Origin: Laguncularia racemosa
Taxonomy: Eukaryota; Streptophyta; Magnoliopsida; Myrtales; Combretaceae
Direction: 5' to 3'
DNA length: 64,000 nucleotides
Assembly: GCA_037954665.1 (NCBI GenBank)
Contig: JBBMOL010000016.1
Span: forward strand, 8,494,001 to 8,558,000
Under the pieces are notes generated by a model. That model saw only the letters and a program-made list of their open reading frames with translations. It did no database searches and was not told where the DNA came from. The translations under genes and the position numbers were made by a program. Within the stretch, counting starts at the first letter, position 1; each line of letters begins with the position of its first letter. Positions 1-10,831 of the stretch are shown in pieces.

Positions 1-237
1 TTATCATCAACTGCTTGCTAAATCATGAACAAAGCCTTAACATCCTTCTTTCAATTTTTTTTCGTAATCATTTGTTGACTATGTTTGGTTGCATAACCTC
101 AAATGCATTTCCCACCAAATCCAATAGCTCTTGGGACTTGAAAAGAGTTTTCATCTTAAGATTCCAAAAGTGATAATTTATCCTTTTAAAAATTGGAAGG
201 CATTACAATGTAGAATCCATCCCACTTGCTACTATTT
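1..237 (-). pseudogene. Copia gag N-terminus, window-edge fragment
   Basis: Read on the minus strand, this gives the start of a Ty1/Copia gag protein: a segment NYHFWNLKMKTLFKSQELL, then after a frameshift KDVKALFMI, a stop, and QAVDD. These match the conserved gag pattern in which a substrate-binding tryptophan block is followed by the KDAKALF/QAVD block (UBN2-type gag). Stops and at least one frameshift show it is dead. The rest of the polyprotein would lie to the left, outside the window. A weak primer-binding-site-like string (TGGTATTAGA, minus) lies near 524-535, in the position expected for the 5' end of this element, but I could not delimit an LTR. Confidence 0.8.
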
Positions 238-618
238 TTTTTTTCGGAAATTTTGATGTCTCTCTTTTCTTTTGGTTTCTCTCTCTTGTGTTTTGCAATG
301 AGGAAAGATCAAACCTCTTTTTTTCTTTTTTTCTTTTTTTCTCCAGTACCACAATTGTTGGAAGTTTATGCAAAATAATGGAAAATAATTGTAGGAATAA
401 AATGCAATATAGAGAGACTTTTATCTTTTTTTTGTAACTTCTTTCCTTCATATCATTCAAATGTTCATTGTGTTTATTTATAAGCTTACATGTGAAACAA
501 AAGGACACACTTAACAATAAAAATCTAATACCACTTAATACTAATTTATCATCAATTACTACTATTAACTTATTACATACAAATCAAAGAAACACATGTT
601 TTGAATCACACTTCAACA
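238..618. other. AT-rich stretch, probable Copia leader
   Basis: No gene is visible. The stretch contains T-rich and CT-rich runs (about 295-345) and lies between the gag start on the left and a possible primer binding site near 524-535. It may be the untranslated leader of the Copia element at the window edge. The 104-codon open frame in it is low-complexity (lysine-rich) and I do not regard it as coding. Confidence 0.35.
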
Positions 619-1577
619 TGGTTAAGCCTTAATATGGTTTTGTTGTAGTTGAGTTAAGAGTTGCATACAAAAGAAAGGGACTACAAAAATAAACAATGAT
701 ATGCATTTCTATAAAGTGGTAGTTTATTTCCTTCGTTTGTGAAAGAACAATAAATCGAATGTGATTAGGTTGGTTCTCAATAAAAAAAGTCTTCACTAAT
801 TTTACACAATACAAAAGGATCAAATACACTAAAAGTCTTCTGGTTTTTGTGTCAAAATTCAATTAAGTTATTTAGATTTATGTTTTGTGTTAAATAAGTT
901 TTCTCGTTAAAATTTTTCTTCATGCTTTAAAAAATGATGATGATGTGGCGTATGCGAAATACCTTGAAAATTCAAACAAATTAAAAGGTAAGTGTTATAT
1001 TTGGTACCTCAACTTTACACATTTTTACAAGTAATTACCTCAAGTTTCAAAGTATCAATTTACCACTTGAACTTTGCCTAATTTTACAATTAACTATCTA
1101 AACTTTCTTCATTCTCATAATCAACTACCTGAATTTGGCTCATTTTTGCAATTAATTACCCCATTTGGATACTATAGATGACCTCAAAGACTTTATAGAT
1201 AGTAAACTAACGCTTTTAAACTTTAGGTAGTTAATTAAAAAAATAGAAAAGTTCAGGTATCAAATGTCACATTTACCTTAAATTAAATATAGGATAACTT
1301 AGTAATTTTAATCAAGGCTAAACTAGTAAATTAGAAAATCCAATATTCATTAAAGTTGGAGTAAATAACATAATTACTAAAATAGGCTTACTTCATGTTG
1401 ATAAGTGAGAGTATATTGGTAATTATTCTAGTCAAGGTATTTTGGTTGGTAGATATAATCAACATTACCAATTTGTCCTTATCCTAAGTAATAGAGGTTA
1501 ATGGTAGTTTAGCAAAATATGTACTTAAGTTGGCCTAAGAGAATATGTTTGAAAGTTGGTTATTTCAACTGAGACAA
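619..1577. repeat. Left arm of ~1 kb inverted duplication
   Basis: The reverse complement of this segment aligns along most of its length with 19087-20033. Shared blocks include the sequences around 619-800 (vs 19860-20033), 840-985 (vs 19380-19520) and 1280-1577 (vs 19087-19380). By eye the identity is roughly 80% or higher. The two arms lie in opposite orientation about 17.5 kb apart. The left arm has an extra 295-bp MITE (985-1279); the right arm has its own extra ~300 bp (about 19535-19840). No coding capacity is visible. Whether this is a duplicated genomic segment or two copies of an uncharacterised repeat cannot be told from the window. Confidence 0.85.
985..1279. mobile_element. MITE with ~32-bp terminal inverted repeats
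   Basis: The ends are AAGGTAAGTGTTATATTTGG and, in reverse complement, AAGGTAAATGTGACATTTGA. Both continue into a second shared block ending in CAACTTT/GAACTTT. The element is flanked by a direct repeat AAATTAA(A), 7-8 bp, at 978-985 and 1280-1287. The homologous inverted copy at about 19375-19390 lacks the element and has a single copy of the target, so the boundaries are confirmed by an empty site. There is no coding sequence. The TIR style and TSD length suggest a Mutator-like non-autonomous family, but that is inference. Confidence 0.85.
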
Positions 1578-2841
1578 GTTTAGAAAATTTGGCAAAATTC
1601 TCCTTAGAACCTCATGTAACAACGCATTCTCTCTTCCCCCCAATTGCCTCTTCCATTTTCAATTTTAGCTCCATCTATCGAAACCAAGAAGATTTAAGGA
1701 TTCTAGGAGCTTATGAACAAGATTAAGTTCCAATTTTAGCTAGATTGATAAAATCTCTAATATTGACAATGTTAATTTAAGGATTATTGTGAAATTGAAG
1801 AATGATGTGGAATACTAGCTACTAACATACCTTACATGCGGAGCTTAGTGTGGTATGTAAGGGTCTAATCTAATTTCTTGATTAATGGAACTTAGTTCTA
1901 AGATATGTTAGATGTAATCTCCTAGTCTATAGTTTAGGGGTATTAATTGAGTGTAATTTATTGCAAGTAATTTGGAAAGGAGTTGTTCAAATACCTATTT
2001 AGAGGATTTAAGTGAAAACTTGGTGGAATTGATCTATATTCAAGATAGGTTTCCTTAAATCTCATGTAATTTGAGTATTGGAGTGATGATTTATTTAATG
2101 AACTTATATTTAGAGGCTCAACTTAGTTGTTAGATAAATTTAAATGGGGTTGACAGTTGTACTAGTGCTTTGGTCCACCTATATAGTGAATAATTGGGTG
2201 TTCGATTGGTGATTTTGATCTTCAAATGGTTATTGATTCTTGATATATTTGTGCATATGAAGTATATTGAGCAATTAATTGATGATTGGAATGAAAATTT
2301 GGAGAATATATGTACATATGCTCCATGCAATATGCTAGGGAAATGAGCTCGATGGTGTTAGTTTTATAAATCTTGTATTAGTTGATCCATTTGAGGTTTT
2401 ACCATGTGTTGAAATGGAATATGAAATAGGAGATTATGATTTAGGTATGCACTTGATGGAGTGTGGCATGTAGGTGTGTATTGACGTTGAATTTGATCCA
2501 TGTTAAGTTGGTTCATTTAGTAAAATGATGTTTAGATGATAATTCTAATTTATCAATGTCTAAGGGTTGACTTGGTTTTATTTGGTTACAATTGGTGTAT
2601 ATTTTTATTATGTAGATAATGTGGATATGGAATATATGTTTCCAAATTTGTTTTGGAAAAATGTTGAATGTGCTCAATTTTAATGATTATATTCATTTGA
2701 TTGTTGATTATGATGATTTGATTATGATTTAGACGTTAAATTGTTAGTTGAATTTGACTCTTAGAACTAAATATATTCATGTGAATATGTTGTTACCAAT
2801 TTTTATTTTTTTTGGAATATATTCACGTTGTGCATGAATTT

Positions 2842-2886
<45 letters not shown>

Positions 2887-3983
2887 GCATACATACAATA
2901 GATTTGATTAAAAGTTTATCGCAATTAACAAATTAATGTATGTTCATAAATTGCTTTTATATGGTATTATTATTATAGTTTTACTTAAACTATTAGTTTT
3001 ATGTGACTATCGATGATCTTTTTATATTTGTATATGAAAGTATATGATATATATGTAATTTAAAAGAGTTTAAACTCTCTTTAAATACCTAAGTTATATT
3101 ATATCATATTAAGTTATGTAAGAGTTGTAACTTTCTCTATTCTTGAATTCATAGTTATAGAAAACAGTTGTTTGTGACCAAGAATTAAATAAGTCAGAAG
3201 TATTACAAAAAGTTGTTGCTAATGAAGAGTTATGAATGACGAATATGAAAATATATGATAAAATATTCGAAAGAGTTACAACACTTTATATATTCTTAGA
3301 ATTATGTTTATATTAAGTCATGTAAGAGTTATAGCTCTTACATTCTTTAGACAACAGAAAATTTTCTTAAATACACAATATAAATAAAAAGCATTGTCTA
3401 TAACTCAAGCATGCAAGTAATGAAAAAGAGTGCCACTATAGATAATGCTCATAAGTCATAATGATCACTATTAATGCAAAACTGAATAGCAAAGAATAAA
3501 ATCCATGCACCGTTAATATTATCATAATTGAACCACACCAATTTGCAATACCTTGACCTATCGTACGAACATTTTACTAAAAACTGTTTCAAATTTGACA
3601 CCTCTAGTGTGCAGTTTACACATACTTATCAAAGGCAATTTCCTTAATTTATACTGCTTTTCAACTTGATTTAGAAATAGGAATGTGTTTGGATTAAGCA
3701 AGGAAAGTAATGTGCATGTATACCTCTTTACTATATCAAAGAATGGTACCAGATATTGGATATAGTTTAGGTTTGAGAATGTGTGTGTGTGTATATATAT
3801 ATATATAGAAGAAAACTTGGAGATTATATTATATTAATAATATCCATATAGCAAACCAACAGTATTTCATTCAGTTTTGCAATAACATAGCTTTTCCACA
3901 CACAGAGTTCCTAACATTCAATCTATATTTCGTATATTTAGACATTAACATCTTAACATCATCAACAAGAACCTCCAACAAAT
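1578..3983. other. AT-rich intergenic DNA, no gene
   Basis: No convincing coding region was found on either strand. It contains a (TA)n microsatellite at about 2844-2886 and a TG/TA run at about 3780-3810. The latter lies near where the 3' end of the LINE that begins at 3984 (minus strand) should be, so part of 3780-3983 may be LINE 3' untranslated sequence. The stretch 1640-2140 has a plant-LTR-like look (repeated short AT-rich phrases) but no second copy or PBS/PPT was found. Confidence 0.5.
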
Positions 3984-5297
3984 TTAAAGGCGGAACAAAA
4001 AGCAATAGTCCTTCATAGCATTCACCATAGCAACAAGCCCATCAGCCACCCTATTTAGCTCTCTTAGTTGGAATTCAATCTTAAACTCCTTCAAACATAG
4101 ATATATATTTTTTTCCCTACAAGAATACAAAACATTTGAATATTTACATTTATAATTCAGATTAGAACTCAATTAAATAACAGCAGACTTAGAATCCATA
4201 TTTATCTCCACACACTTCATATTCATTTTAAGGCAATATGTAAGAGCTCATAGTTTAGCAACTACCACATCAACTTTCGCAATTTTCTTTACAAATCTCT
4301 TTATCGATTATCCTTGTTTGTCTCAAGTAATTCCTCCAATAGAAGCTATAATATCTTGTTGTACCGACCTATTGGTTTTTAATTTTAATTTCACCCAATT
4401 TTTAAGTGGGGCAGACCAAGACATGGCTTGTAATTGAGCATCAAATAACATGTGTGCCCCTAAAATTCATGGGTCTTAGAAAGGATGTGCTGTTCCAGAG
4501 AAAGTGAGTTAGTAACATTTTTTTTTTTTAAAAAAAATGTATTTCTATTATACCATGATAACTATAAACAAAAAGCAAAAATAGTGCCCGAGGTCGAGTA
4601 TCAAAACCATTCTCTAATTTTCTTGCATGGCAATTCTTTATAATCCAATTAACAAGCCGCTCATGATTTTCAACCTCACTCTCCTCGTCCACTTTACCCA
4701 TGTTTCTTATTGCCTGTACTATAGGACACTTTTTAAATACATGCCACAAATCTTCATTCGGCTCCTTACATCGGAGACACATAGTATACACTACGATATT
4801 ACGGTTTCTGAGATTAAACTCCAGTTGGCACACTATTATTCATGATCCTCCGAAGAAAAAGGTTAGCTTTAGGAGGAAAGATTGCTCTACAAACCAATTT
4901 CCAATCCACTTTGTCATATTTATGTTTAATTAATAGCCTTCTGTAAATATCCTAAGAGGATAAAACCATTCAACTATTCGCTAGACCTCTCACATGGTCA
5001 TCGGTGCCTTCATGCAAGGCCACTGGCCCTATTTCTTCACACAATAGAGATGAAATGATTTCTTCATTCCATTGTAACTCTGAAGTCCAACAAACCTTTG
5101 CTAAAAGACTCAGATGATAGATGAATAAGACCTTGAATTCTGTCTCTCAGTCTCATCTCCAATCCATCTATCAAACCAAAAGTTGACTTTACTATCATCA
5201 CCTAATAAGGAAGAACCATGCTCTTTTAACCACTCCCAACCCCACATTAAATCTTTGAGCAATGAAGAACATGACTTATTCCCAACAATTTTGGTTC
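3984..5297 (-). pseudogene. L1 LINE ORF2, 3' part (zf-RVT and RNase H)
   Basis: On the minus strand, this is the C-terminal third of a plant L1-type ORF2. From high to low coordinates: a block with WEWLKEHGSSLLGDDSKVNF followed by WFDRWIG (near 5240-5150), then the zinc-binding reverse-transcriptase C-terminal region with CLRCKEP..EDLWHVFKKCP (about 4690-4770), then a degraded RNase H domain ending in REL-NRVADGLVAMV (about 4010-4070). Stops and frameshifts are frequent. It continues the LINE pieces at 10832-11490 and 14808-15690. The CACTA element starting at 5298 was inserted into it. Confidence 0.85.
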
Positions 5298-5309
5298 TAC
5301 TACAGGATT

Positions 5310-5880
5310 TTCAATCTTAGACAACATTTAATAAACGTTGCTAAACATGAAATAAACGTTGCAAAAAAGATTTAGCCACGTTTAATAAATGTTGCTAATA
5401 AACGTAGCTAAAGGTCTATCGCAAAAAATATTTGCAACATTTATTTTATAAATGTAGCTAAATGTGTTATATTAAGCGACATTTAAATGTTGCTAAAAAT
5501 AGGTAATACGCGGTGTTTAAATGTAGTAAAATGACAATTAAAAAATTAAAGGAAAAAAAGTGCAGTAAATCAATACTACATGAGACATTTGAACGTAGTA
5601 AAAGACTATCATTAGCAATGTTTAGACGTAACTGACAGTTAGAATAGGCAATGTTTAAACATAGTTAAACCACAATTTAAAAATTTAGTGGAAAAAAAAG
5701 TGTTGTAGTTGAGTAATATCGGCGATGTTTAACTATAGTAAAAGAGTTACATTGGCAATGTTTAGACTTAGCCACAAGATAATTATGTGCGATATTTAAA
5801 TGTTGTGAAATAGTATATTGACAACATTTAATCGTCACTATAAAGCCAGATTGGCAATGTTTAAACGTAATAATTGTAAT
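5310..5880. repeat. CACTA left subterminal repeat array
   Basis: A run of related short motifs in both orientations: CAACATTTAATAAACGTTGC, AAACGTTGCAAA, GCGACATTTAAATGTTGC, GCAATGTTTAAACGTAG and variants, spaced about 30-70 bp. Each is near-palindromic around TTTAAA. Arrays like this at CACTA ends are the known binding sites for the TNPA-type protein; binding here is inferred. The partner array is at 10690-10828. Confidence 0.75.
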
Positions 5881-6460
5881 AGGTATTGATTTCAACCTGC
5901 ATTCACAATCTTCACATGATCCAACATTCACCTATTTAGTTATACACAATTATATATACCCTACACATGTCTTTTTCACATATTGAAATAAACTCCATAA
6001 ACATGATACTTTCACATAAAAAAAAAATTTGGAAGGAATATCCTTAACTAAATAAATCCACACAAGATGAAAAAAAGTCAAACTTCAAACAAAAATTAAG
6101 AGCCTCAAAACCAAATCAGCCTATGAAGTAAGTACAATATAATTGGCTCAGAAAGAATCCATGTTTTTATCAACTCAAATTAAGTAATTCAACTAATGCT
6201 ATTGCAGATAAAAGGTCGCATCACTGATATCTTATTCTTCTTTCTGCTAGTGCTAAGAAAGTCTTGAGTATAATTTGTGCTAAAATGATATGAACTTCCG
6301 ACTCTTTAAAGTTCATTTGCTCTCTCCACCAATTGTCCTAGAATTTGTGGCTCTTGTTCTATAAAACCATCTACACAACCTTTGTTATCAGTTTCATGGA
6401 TAATAAGCTAAGTGTGGAAGTTGCATGGGAAATATCTACAACTGGCATAGGGATTCTCAC

Positions 6461-6909
6461 CTCAAAAACAAACATATTCTCTTTATAGTTTACAGCATGA
6501 TCAGAAGTTTCCTAAAGTTGCATATTGTACGTATTTGGTGATAAAACCTGATAAAGTTGAGTAGCTTTAGCAATCCTTCTTAAATGTTTTCAAAAACACG
6601 GCATAACCCATATACAGGCTTTACAACCTCATGGTAGCCTCGTTTTCTATACTCTGCTTTTATAAAATCCACAAGCTTCTTGTAAATTCGAGCACCATGT
6701 GGAAGGAAGATTCAACTTCCTGGATTGATTCATGCAAAGAAATGCACAATCAACAACACTGTCCATTGGATATGCACTAGATCTTAACAATTACATTACA
6801 ACCCATATACCTGAGTGGATGACAAAAGAATTGTTCCTGTTTTGTGCCCAATTATCTATGGTCATATTTCTTTGCCTCTTCTAGCTTTTGGATATATTCT
6901 TGTACCCAA
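6461..6909 (-). pseudogene. Threonyl-tRNA synthetase fragment, introns kept
   Basis: Three exon pieces of a class II threonyl-tRNA synthetase are read on the minus strand: 6811-6909 (LEEAKKYDHR, then QELFFCHPL), 6628-6722 (LPHGARIYKKLVDFIKAEY, RKRGYHEV) and 6461-6547 (VLSPNTYNMQL, stop, ETSDHAVNYKENMFVFE). Motif 1 of the catalytic core is in the second exon. Between them are intron-like gaps of 88 and 80 bp. The 6548-6627 gap has GT at its donor and AG at its acceptor and splices in frame; the third exon ends at a GTGAGA donor. In-frame stops replace a tryptophan codon and others. Retained introns mean it was copied from genomic DNA, not mRNA. It is only a small internal part of the ~700-residue enzyme and sits inside the CACTA element. 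Confidence 0.88.
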
Positions 6910-7261
6910 GAAAAAAAAAAATAGACACATGAGATTATGGAAGCACATTAGGTAACACAATTCTATGGCATTGTATCTTCAATGCTATTTGACAAAATAT
7001 AATGTAACTATTATGCATACACCACAACTTTGAAATTATATTTTTTTATTAAACAAAATAAAAGAAAGAATGATATTCTATCCACAAATGAAAGCAACGA
7101 TGCTTACAAATAGGTGAAGAAATAGCCTCAAACATGAGAAAACTGAATATCTAAACAAAAATAAACAAATAAGACAAATGATAAAACATCAATGAGAAAA
7201 AGAAACTAAGATGCAGGCACAGAAAGAACATGGACTAACACTTATTTTGTGTATGCATGCT

Positions 7262-8484
7262 GCTTTGATCCAGGCCTCGCTGCATTCATCCCTTATGTAC
7301 CACGAAGCCAAGCATTCCTTTACTCACTATGGAATTAAGGTCCCATCTGTCAAGGTTGATTTACCAGTGATGATGGCCTAAAAGGATAAAGCAGTGGCTA
7401 ATCTCACCAAAGGTATTGAAGGTCTATTTTAAAAAAAAAAAACAAAGTGACCTACGTTAAAGGTTGGGGCAAGAAAACATGGTTGTGAAGGGAAAGAACA
7501 TTATAATTGCCACTGGCTTAGATGTTAAATCTTTAAATCTTTACCTAAGATTACCATTGATGAGAAGAGAACATATTCTCATCGACTAGAGCTTTAGCTT
7601 TGTCAGAAATTCCAAAGAAGCTTGTGGTGATTGGAGCAGGCTATATTGGCCTTGAGATGGGTTTAGTTTGGGGCCGACTAGGCTCAGAGGTGACTTTAGT
7701 TGAGTTTGCACTTGATATCGTCCCTACAATGGATGGGGAAATCCGCAAGCAATTCTAGCATGCCTTAGAGAAACAAAAGATGAAGTTTATGCTCAAGACT
7801 AAAGTGGTAGGATGTGATACATCTGGAGATGGAGTCAAGTTAACTTTGGAACTAGCAGCTGGTGGAGAGCAAACCGTACTTGAAGTTAATGTCATTCTAG
7901 TTTTTGCCTGCAAAACTCCATTTGCATCTAGACTGGGGCTGGACAAGATTGGAGTCTAAATGGATAAGGTGGGACGCATTTTGGTCAATGAACAATTTTC
8001 CACTAATGTACCTGGAGTTTATGCCATTAGAGATGTAATTCCTAGTCCAATGTTAGCTCATAAAGCTGAAGAGGACGGGGTTGCTTGTGTAGAATTTTTA
8101 TCTAGTAAAGTTGGTCATGTTGACTATGACAAGGTTCCAGGTGTTGTGTACACATACCCTGAGGTTGCATCTGTTGGAAAGATTGAGGAGCAAGTGAAGG
8201 CTCTTGGTGTCAATTATCATGTTGGAAAGTTCCCATTCTTGGCAAATAGCAGGGCCAAGGCAATTGACAATGCTGAGGGAATTGTTAAGATCCTCGCTGA
8301 AAAAGAAACAAACAAGATATTAGGAGTCTATATTATAGCACCAAATGCAGGAGAGCTCATTCACGAGGCTATCCTGGCCATTCAATACGATGCGGCTGGC
8401 AAAGACATAGCTCTTGTATGTCATGCACATCCAACAATGAGTGAAGCGTTGAAAGAAGCAACAATGTATACATTCATGTTTTGA
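7262..8484 (+). pseudogene. Mitochondrial dihydrolipoamide dehydrogenase pseudogene
   Basis: This derives from dihydrolipoamide dehydrogenase (E3), the FAD flavoenzyme that reoxidises lipoamide in the pyruvate and 2-oxoglutarate dehydrogenase and glycine cleavage complexes of mitochondria. It starts within the FAD domain (ALIQASLHSSLMYHEAKHSF), keeps the NAD-binding block VIGAGYIGLEMG (about 7627-7665), and has a 174-codon open stretch (7960-8484) covering the FAD/central and interface domains, including the catalytic CHAHPTMSEA near 8425-8455. Missing are the N-terminal transit peptide, the FAD-binding glycine motif and the redox-active CxxxxC disulfide. Stops (e.g. near 7379 and 7432), frameshifts and a deletion around 7440-7500 interrupt it. 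The C-terminus is altered after ALKEA. There are no introns, and an A-run follows at 8580-8594, so it may be retroposed. It lies inside the CACTA element. Confidence 0.93.
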
Positions 8485-9020
8485 CATATCCCTTCTCAAT
8501 GCATATTAACTTGCCCATTGCAGAACTTGAAGGAGTATCCTCAAACAGAACAACCTATTTGATACAACTACATGAATGAACAAAAAAAAAAAAATTCCTT
8601 ATATATGTTGGATAACATGAATAAATATTATTGCTCAACTTGATGAAGGAGTAAGAGAGAATTCTTGAGCATTGACAGAATCAGACTCTATTCATTTATT
8701 CAATGGCTATATGTACAGGCTTAAAATCTAAGAAGAACTAGAAAGAAAAGAAAGAAAAAAAATCGATTTCAATTAAAAACTTAAGATAACGACTCAATAT
8801 TTTGCTATGTATTTTTCATACCTACTTGACAATTAAAAAAATATGACTCAAGAAAGATCTTTAAAAATATTATAGTAAAAGAAAAGGAAAAGATCTTCTT
8901 AAGTAAGTTGATAAATAATAGGTAAGCCAAGGAGCATAGAAAAAGTGCCAGAGAAAAATTATGACTAGATTTGTGATGAATTTTGAAGGGAAGACAATTG
9001 GAGCAAGAAAAAAATTTGAC

Positions 9021-9119
9021 CTTTCCAACATTGAAGTGCTTAGTTTCATGACCTAACCAGCAAAGGTATCTTGTAAGTTTTGCTGCAGTAAAAGTCTTAC
9101 CTTGAGAAGAGCCGTCCAT
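9021..9119 (-). pseudogene. F2KP kinase-domain exon fragment
   Basis: One exon-sized piece on the minus strand reads SSQGKTFTAAKLTRYLCWLG, then HETKHFNVGK, and stops being coding exactly at a GT donor (GTCAAA, ending at 9020). It matches the P-loop exon of plant 6-phosphofructo-2-kinase/fructose-2,6-bisphosphatase, the bifunctional cytosolic enzyme that sets fructose-2,6-bisphosphate levels. The Walker-A lysine and threonine (GKT) are present; the residues before them are altered and one is missing. Only about 30 codons of a ~740-residue protein are present, so it cannot be functional. The minus-strand open frame runs on below 9021 into what looks like intron. It lies inside the CACTA element. 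Confidence 0.8.
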
Positions 9120-9171
9120 ATAACTTGATCCAAGGAGACATTAAAGTGAGATTAGTTCTAGAACTGAGGCA

Positions 9172-9186
9172 ATATATATATATATA

Positions 9187-9242
<56 letters not shown>
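9172..9242. repeat. (TA)n microsatellite
   Basis: About 70 bp of almost pure TA dinucleotide with a single TTTT interruption near 9190. It lies between the F2KP and myosin fragments inside the CACTA element. Confidence 0.95.
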
Positions 9243-9244
<2 letters not shown>

Positions 9245-9483
9245 AAACAATGCACATGGGCATGCTTACCCTAGAGGCACCTTTCAGTACATATATATCT
9301 GAATTATTAGACCTATCGGACTCAAGTCACATGTAAGTTATCATAGGCACATCCATAATGTCACATGATGACAAAAGATATGTTACAAAGAGAAATCAAG
9401 CCTTTCCTCTGAAGAAGTATTCATCATACATCTCAAATGATGTGTTTACAAAGATCAGAAAGTATCAGTAAGGCTGTGAGTAC

Positions 9484-9772
9484 CTCTCTTGCATAATGGA
9501 AAATAGTAAATGCTTTGCCTTGGTCTCCTTGGAAACATGACTTAGAGTGTAGATGCTGCTTAAGCTTCACAGAGCATTAAGAAAGAGAGATAAAGCTCAA
9601 GTAATAAGATCGTGCTAGGAAGGGGTAGGAGGAGGGAAAATCCACAACAATAAAAATAAGACACTGACAAGCAAATACATGGTTTAACTGCTTACCTTCT
9701 AAAAAGATTAAGGTAATCTTGATTATCTTCAAAATCAACTTTAGCCCAGTCAATTCCGTCTTGTATATATTC
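9484..9772 (-). pseudogene. Myosin VIII motor-domain fragment, intron kept
   Basis: Two exon pieces on the minus strand. The first (9696-9772) reads EYIQDGIDWAKVDFEDNQDY then LNLF, preceded by an AG acceptor and followed by a perfect GTAAG donor at 9691-9695. The second (9484 to about 9585) reads KLKQHLHSKSCFQGDQGKAF then TIFHYAREV, ending at a GT donor. Together they match the motor-domain stretch of plant class VIII myosins around the relay region and the HYAGEV motif (here HYAREV). The sequence that should join them (the LLDEES segment) is replaced by ~110 bp of non-matching DNA. Class VIII rather than XI is favoured by KLKQHL...CF and DGIDW. It is a genomic copy inside the CACTA element, not functional. 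Confidence 0.82.
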
Positions 9773-10689
9773 CTAGAAAGAAAAGGAAGCTATTGCTAAG
9801 ATTTGAGGCACAGGCTCTACAGCATGAAGACAAAGCTATCTAAAATAGTAAAAATGATCCTATGCTTGTTGTTCCATGGGATTCTCACAATGGAGATGAA
9901 AAGTTTCCACTACACATCACAGAATCACAAACATAACTTATGTAATCAAAGGTTTAAGCTATATTGCCTTTTCATCTATTTGCAAATAGAGATATGTACA
10001 TGCAATATAAAACATACTACATTTAAAGGAAAGAATCAAATCAAAATTGAGAAACCATTCGTAGTCTTGTATAGAGCAGATTGAAGTGACTAGAAAATAG
10101 TGCATCCTATGCAATAGTTGATTTCATTGGCTATACTCCCAAAATTGTACAGAGCAGATTGAAGTGAGCTGCCATGCCGGTGGTCTGAGACTGCATAATG
10201 GCAAAGAAGAGCCGGAAGAGGAGGTCGTTACGTGGTAGAGATAGGGAGAGAAAGTGGAGGTAGAATAGTATACGAAGTTAGGGTTTAGGAATGGAAATGG
10301 GGTTTAGATGCACTGGAGGTTAAGGTATTTAAAATTGGCTTTATTTTATTTTATATAATGTATTATTGACTCATCATTTAATTGTTATTTTGGTATTATA
10401 TTATATTGACACTCATTTAAAACTAGGTATTCAAGGGAATAAAAAAGTAAAAAATAAAATGATAAATACATGTATCATATACAAATCAAATTACATATAA
10501 TAAAGAAAAAAAGATGGAGTAATTATGTACATATTATAATTTGAATTTCAATTTTTTTGAAAAAGAAGGATTTAAAAAATAATTTAAATATTTAACCTTT
10601 TCATTATTAGTTATTATATATATATATATATATATATTTAAGCATGACCTCTATTATCATTTATACTAACACATTTTATGTGTATATAG
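9773..10689. other. CACTA interior, unassigned
   Basis: No gene fragment recognised. Two copies of AGAGCAGATTGAAGTGA (about 10073 and 10152) form a short direct repeat. The stretch 10160-10300 is GC-richer than its surroundings and on the minus strand resembles a plant 5' untranslated region followed by a short frame starting with MQSQTTGMAAHFNLL. It could be a fifth captured fragment, source unknown. Confidence 0.4.
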
Positions 10690-10828
10690 TTTATATATTT
10701 CACTTTAGTTAAAAACGTCGCTAATGATATATTTTTTGCAACATTTAATGAATATGACTAAAGTATATTAAAATCAGCGATGTTTGAAAAATATGCAAAC
10801 GTTGCTAAATATAGAAATTCCTATAGTG
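10690..10828. repeat. CACTA right subterminal repeats and TIR
   Basis: Motifs AACGTCGCTAATGAT, GCAACATTTAATG, GCGATGTTTGAAAAA and AACGTTGCTAAATATAG precede the terminal GAAATTCCTATAGTG, whose reverse complement is a CACTA terminus. They are the same motif family as at 5310-5880, in the matching orientation. Confidence 0.8.
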
Positions 10829-10831
10829 TTC

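Larger units (their letters stand above)
5298..10828. mobile_element. CACTA transposon carrying host-gene fragments
   Basis: The left end is TACTACAGGATTTTC. The right end, in reverse complement, is CACTATAGGAATTTC, the canonical CACTA terminus. The 3-bp target duplication TTC flanks it (5295-5297 and 10829-10831). Both sides carry subterminal repeats built on (G)CAACGTTTA / TAAACGTTGC. The 5,531-bp interior contains no recognisable TNPD or TNPA transposase. Instead it has pieces of four host genes: threonyl-tRNA synthetase (minus), lipoamide dehydrogenase (plus), F2KP (minus) and myosin VIII (minus). It sits inside an L1 LINE: LINE sequence ends at 5297 and resumes at 10832. It is therefore a non-autonomous gene-capturing (Pack-type) CACTA. 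The left terminal C-to-T change suggests it is no longer mobile. Confidence 0.88.

Noticed and set aside
203..517. 104-codon minus-strand open frame
   Set aside because: Lysine-rich translation of T/CT-rich DNA, no family resemblance, lying in the likely leader of a Copia element.
7960..8484. 174-codon open frame as a functional lipoamide dehydrogenase
   Set aside because: The upstream two thirds contain stops, frameshifts and a deletion; the redox-disulfide exon is missing and the C-terminus is altered.
9172..9242. (TA)n runs as transposon termini or origins
   Set aside because: Simple dinucleotide repeats; similar runs occur elsewhere (2844-2886, 27431-27447, 27540-27559) without associated structure.
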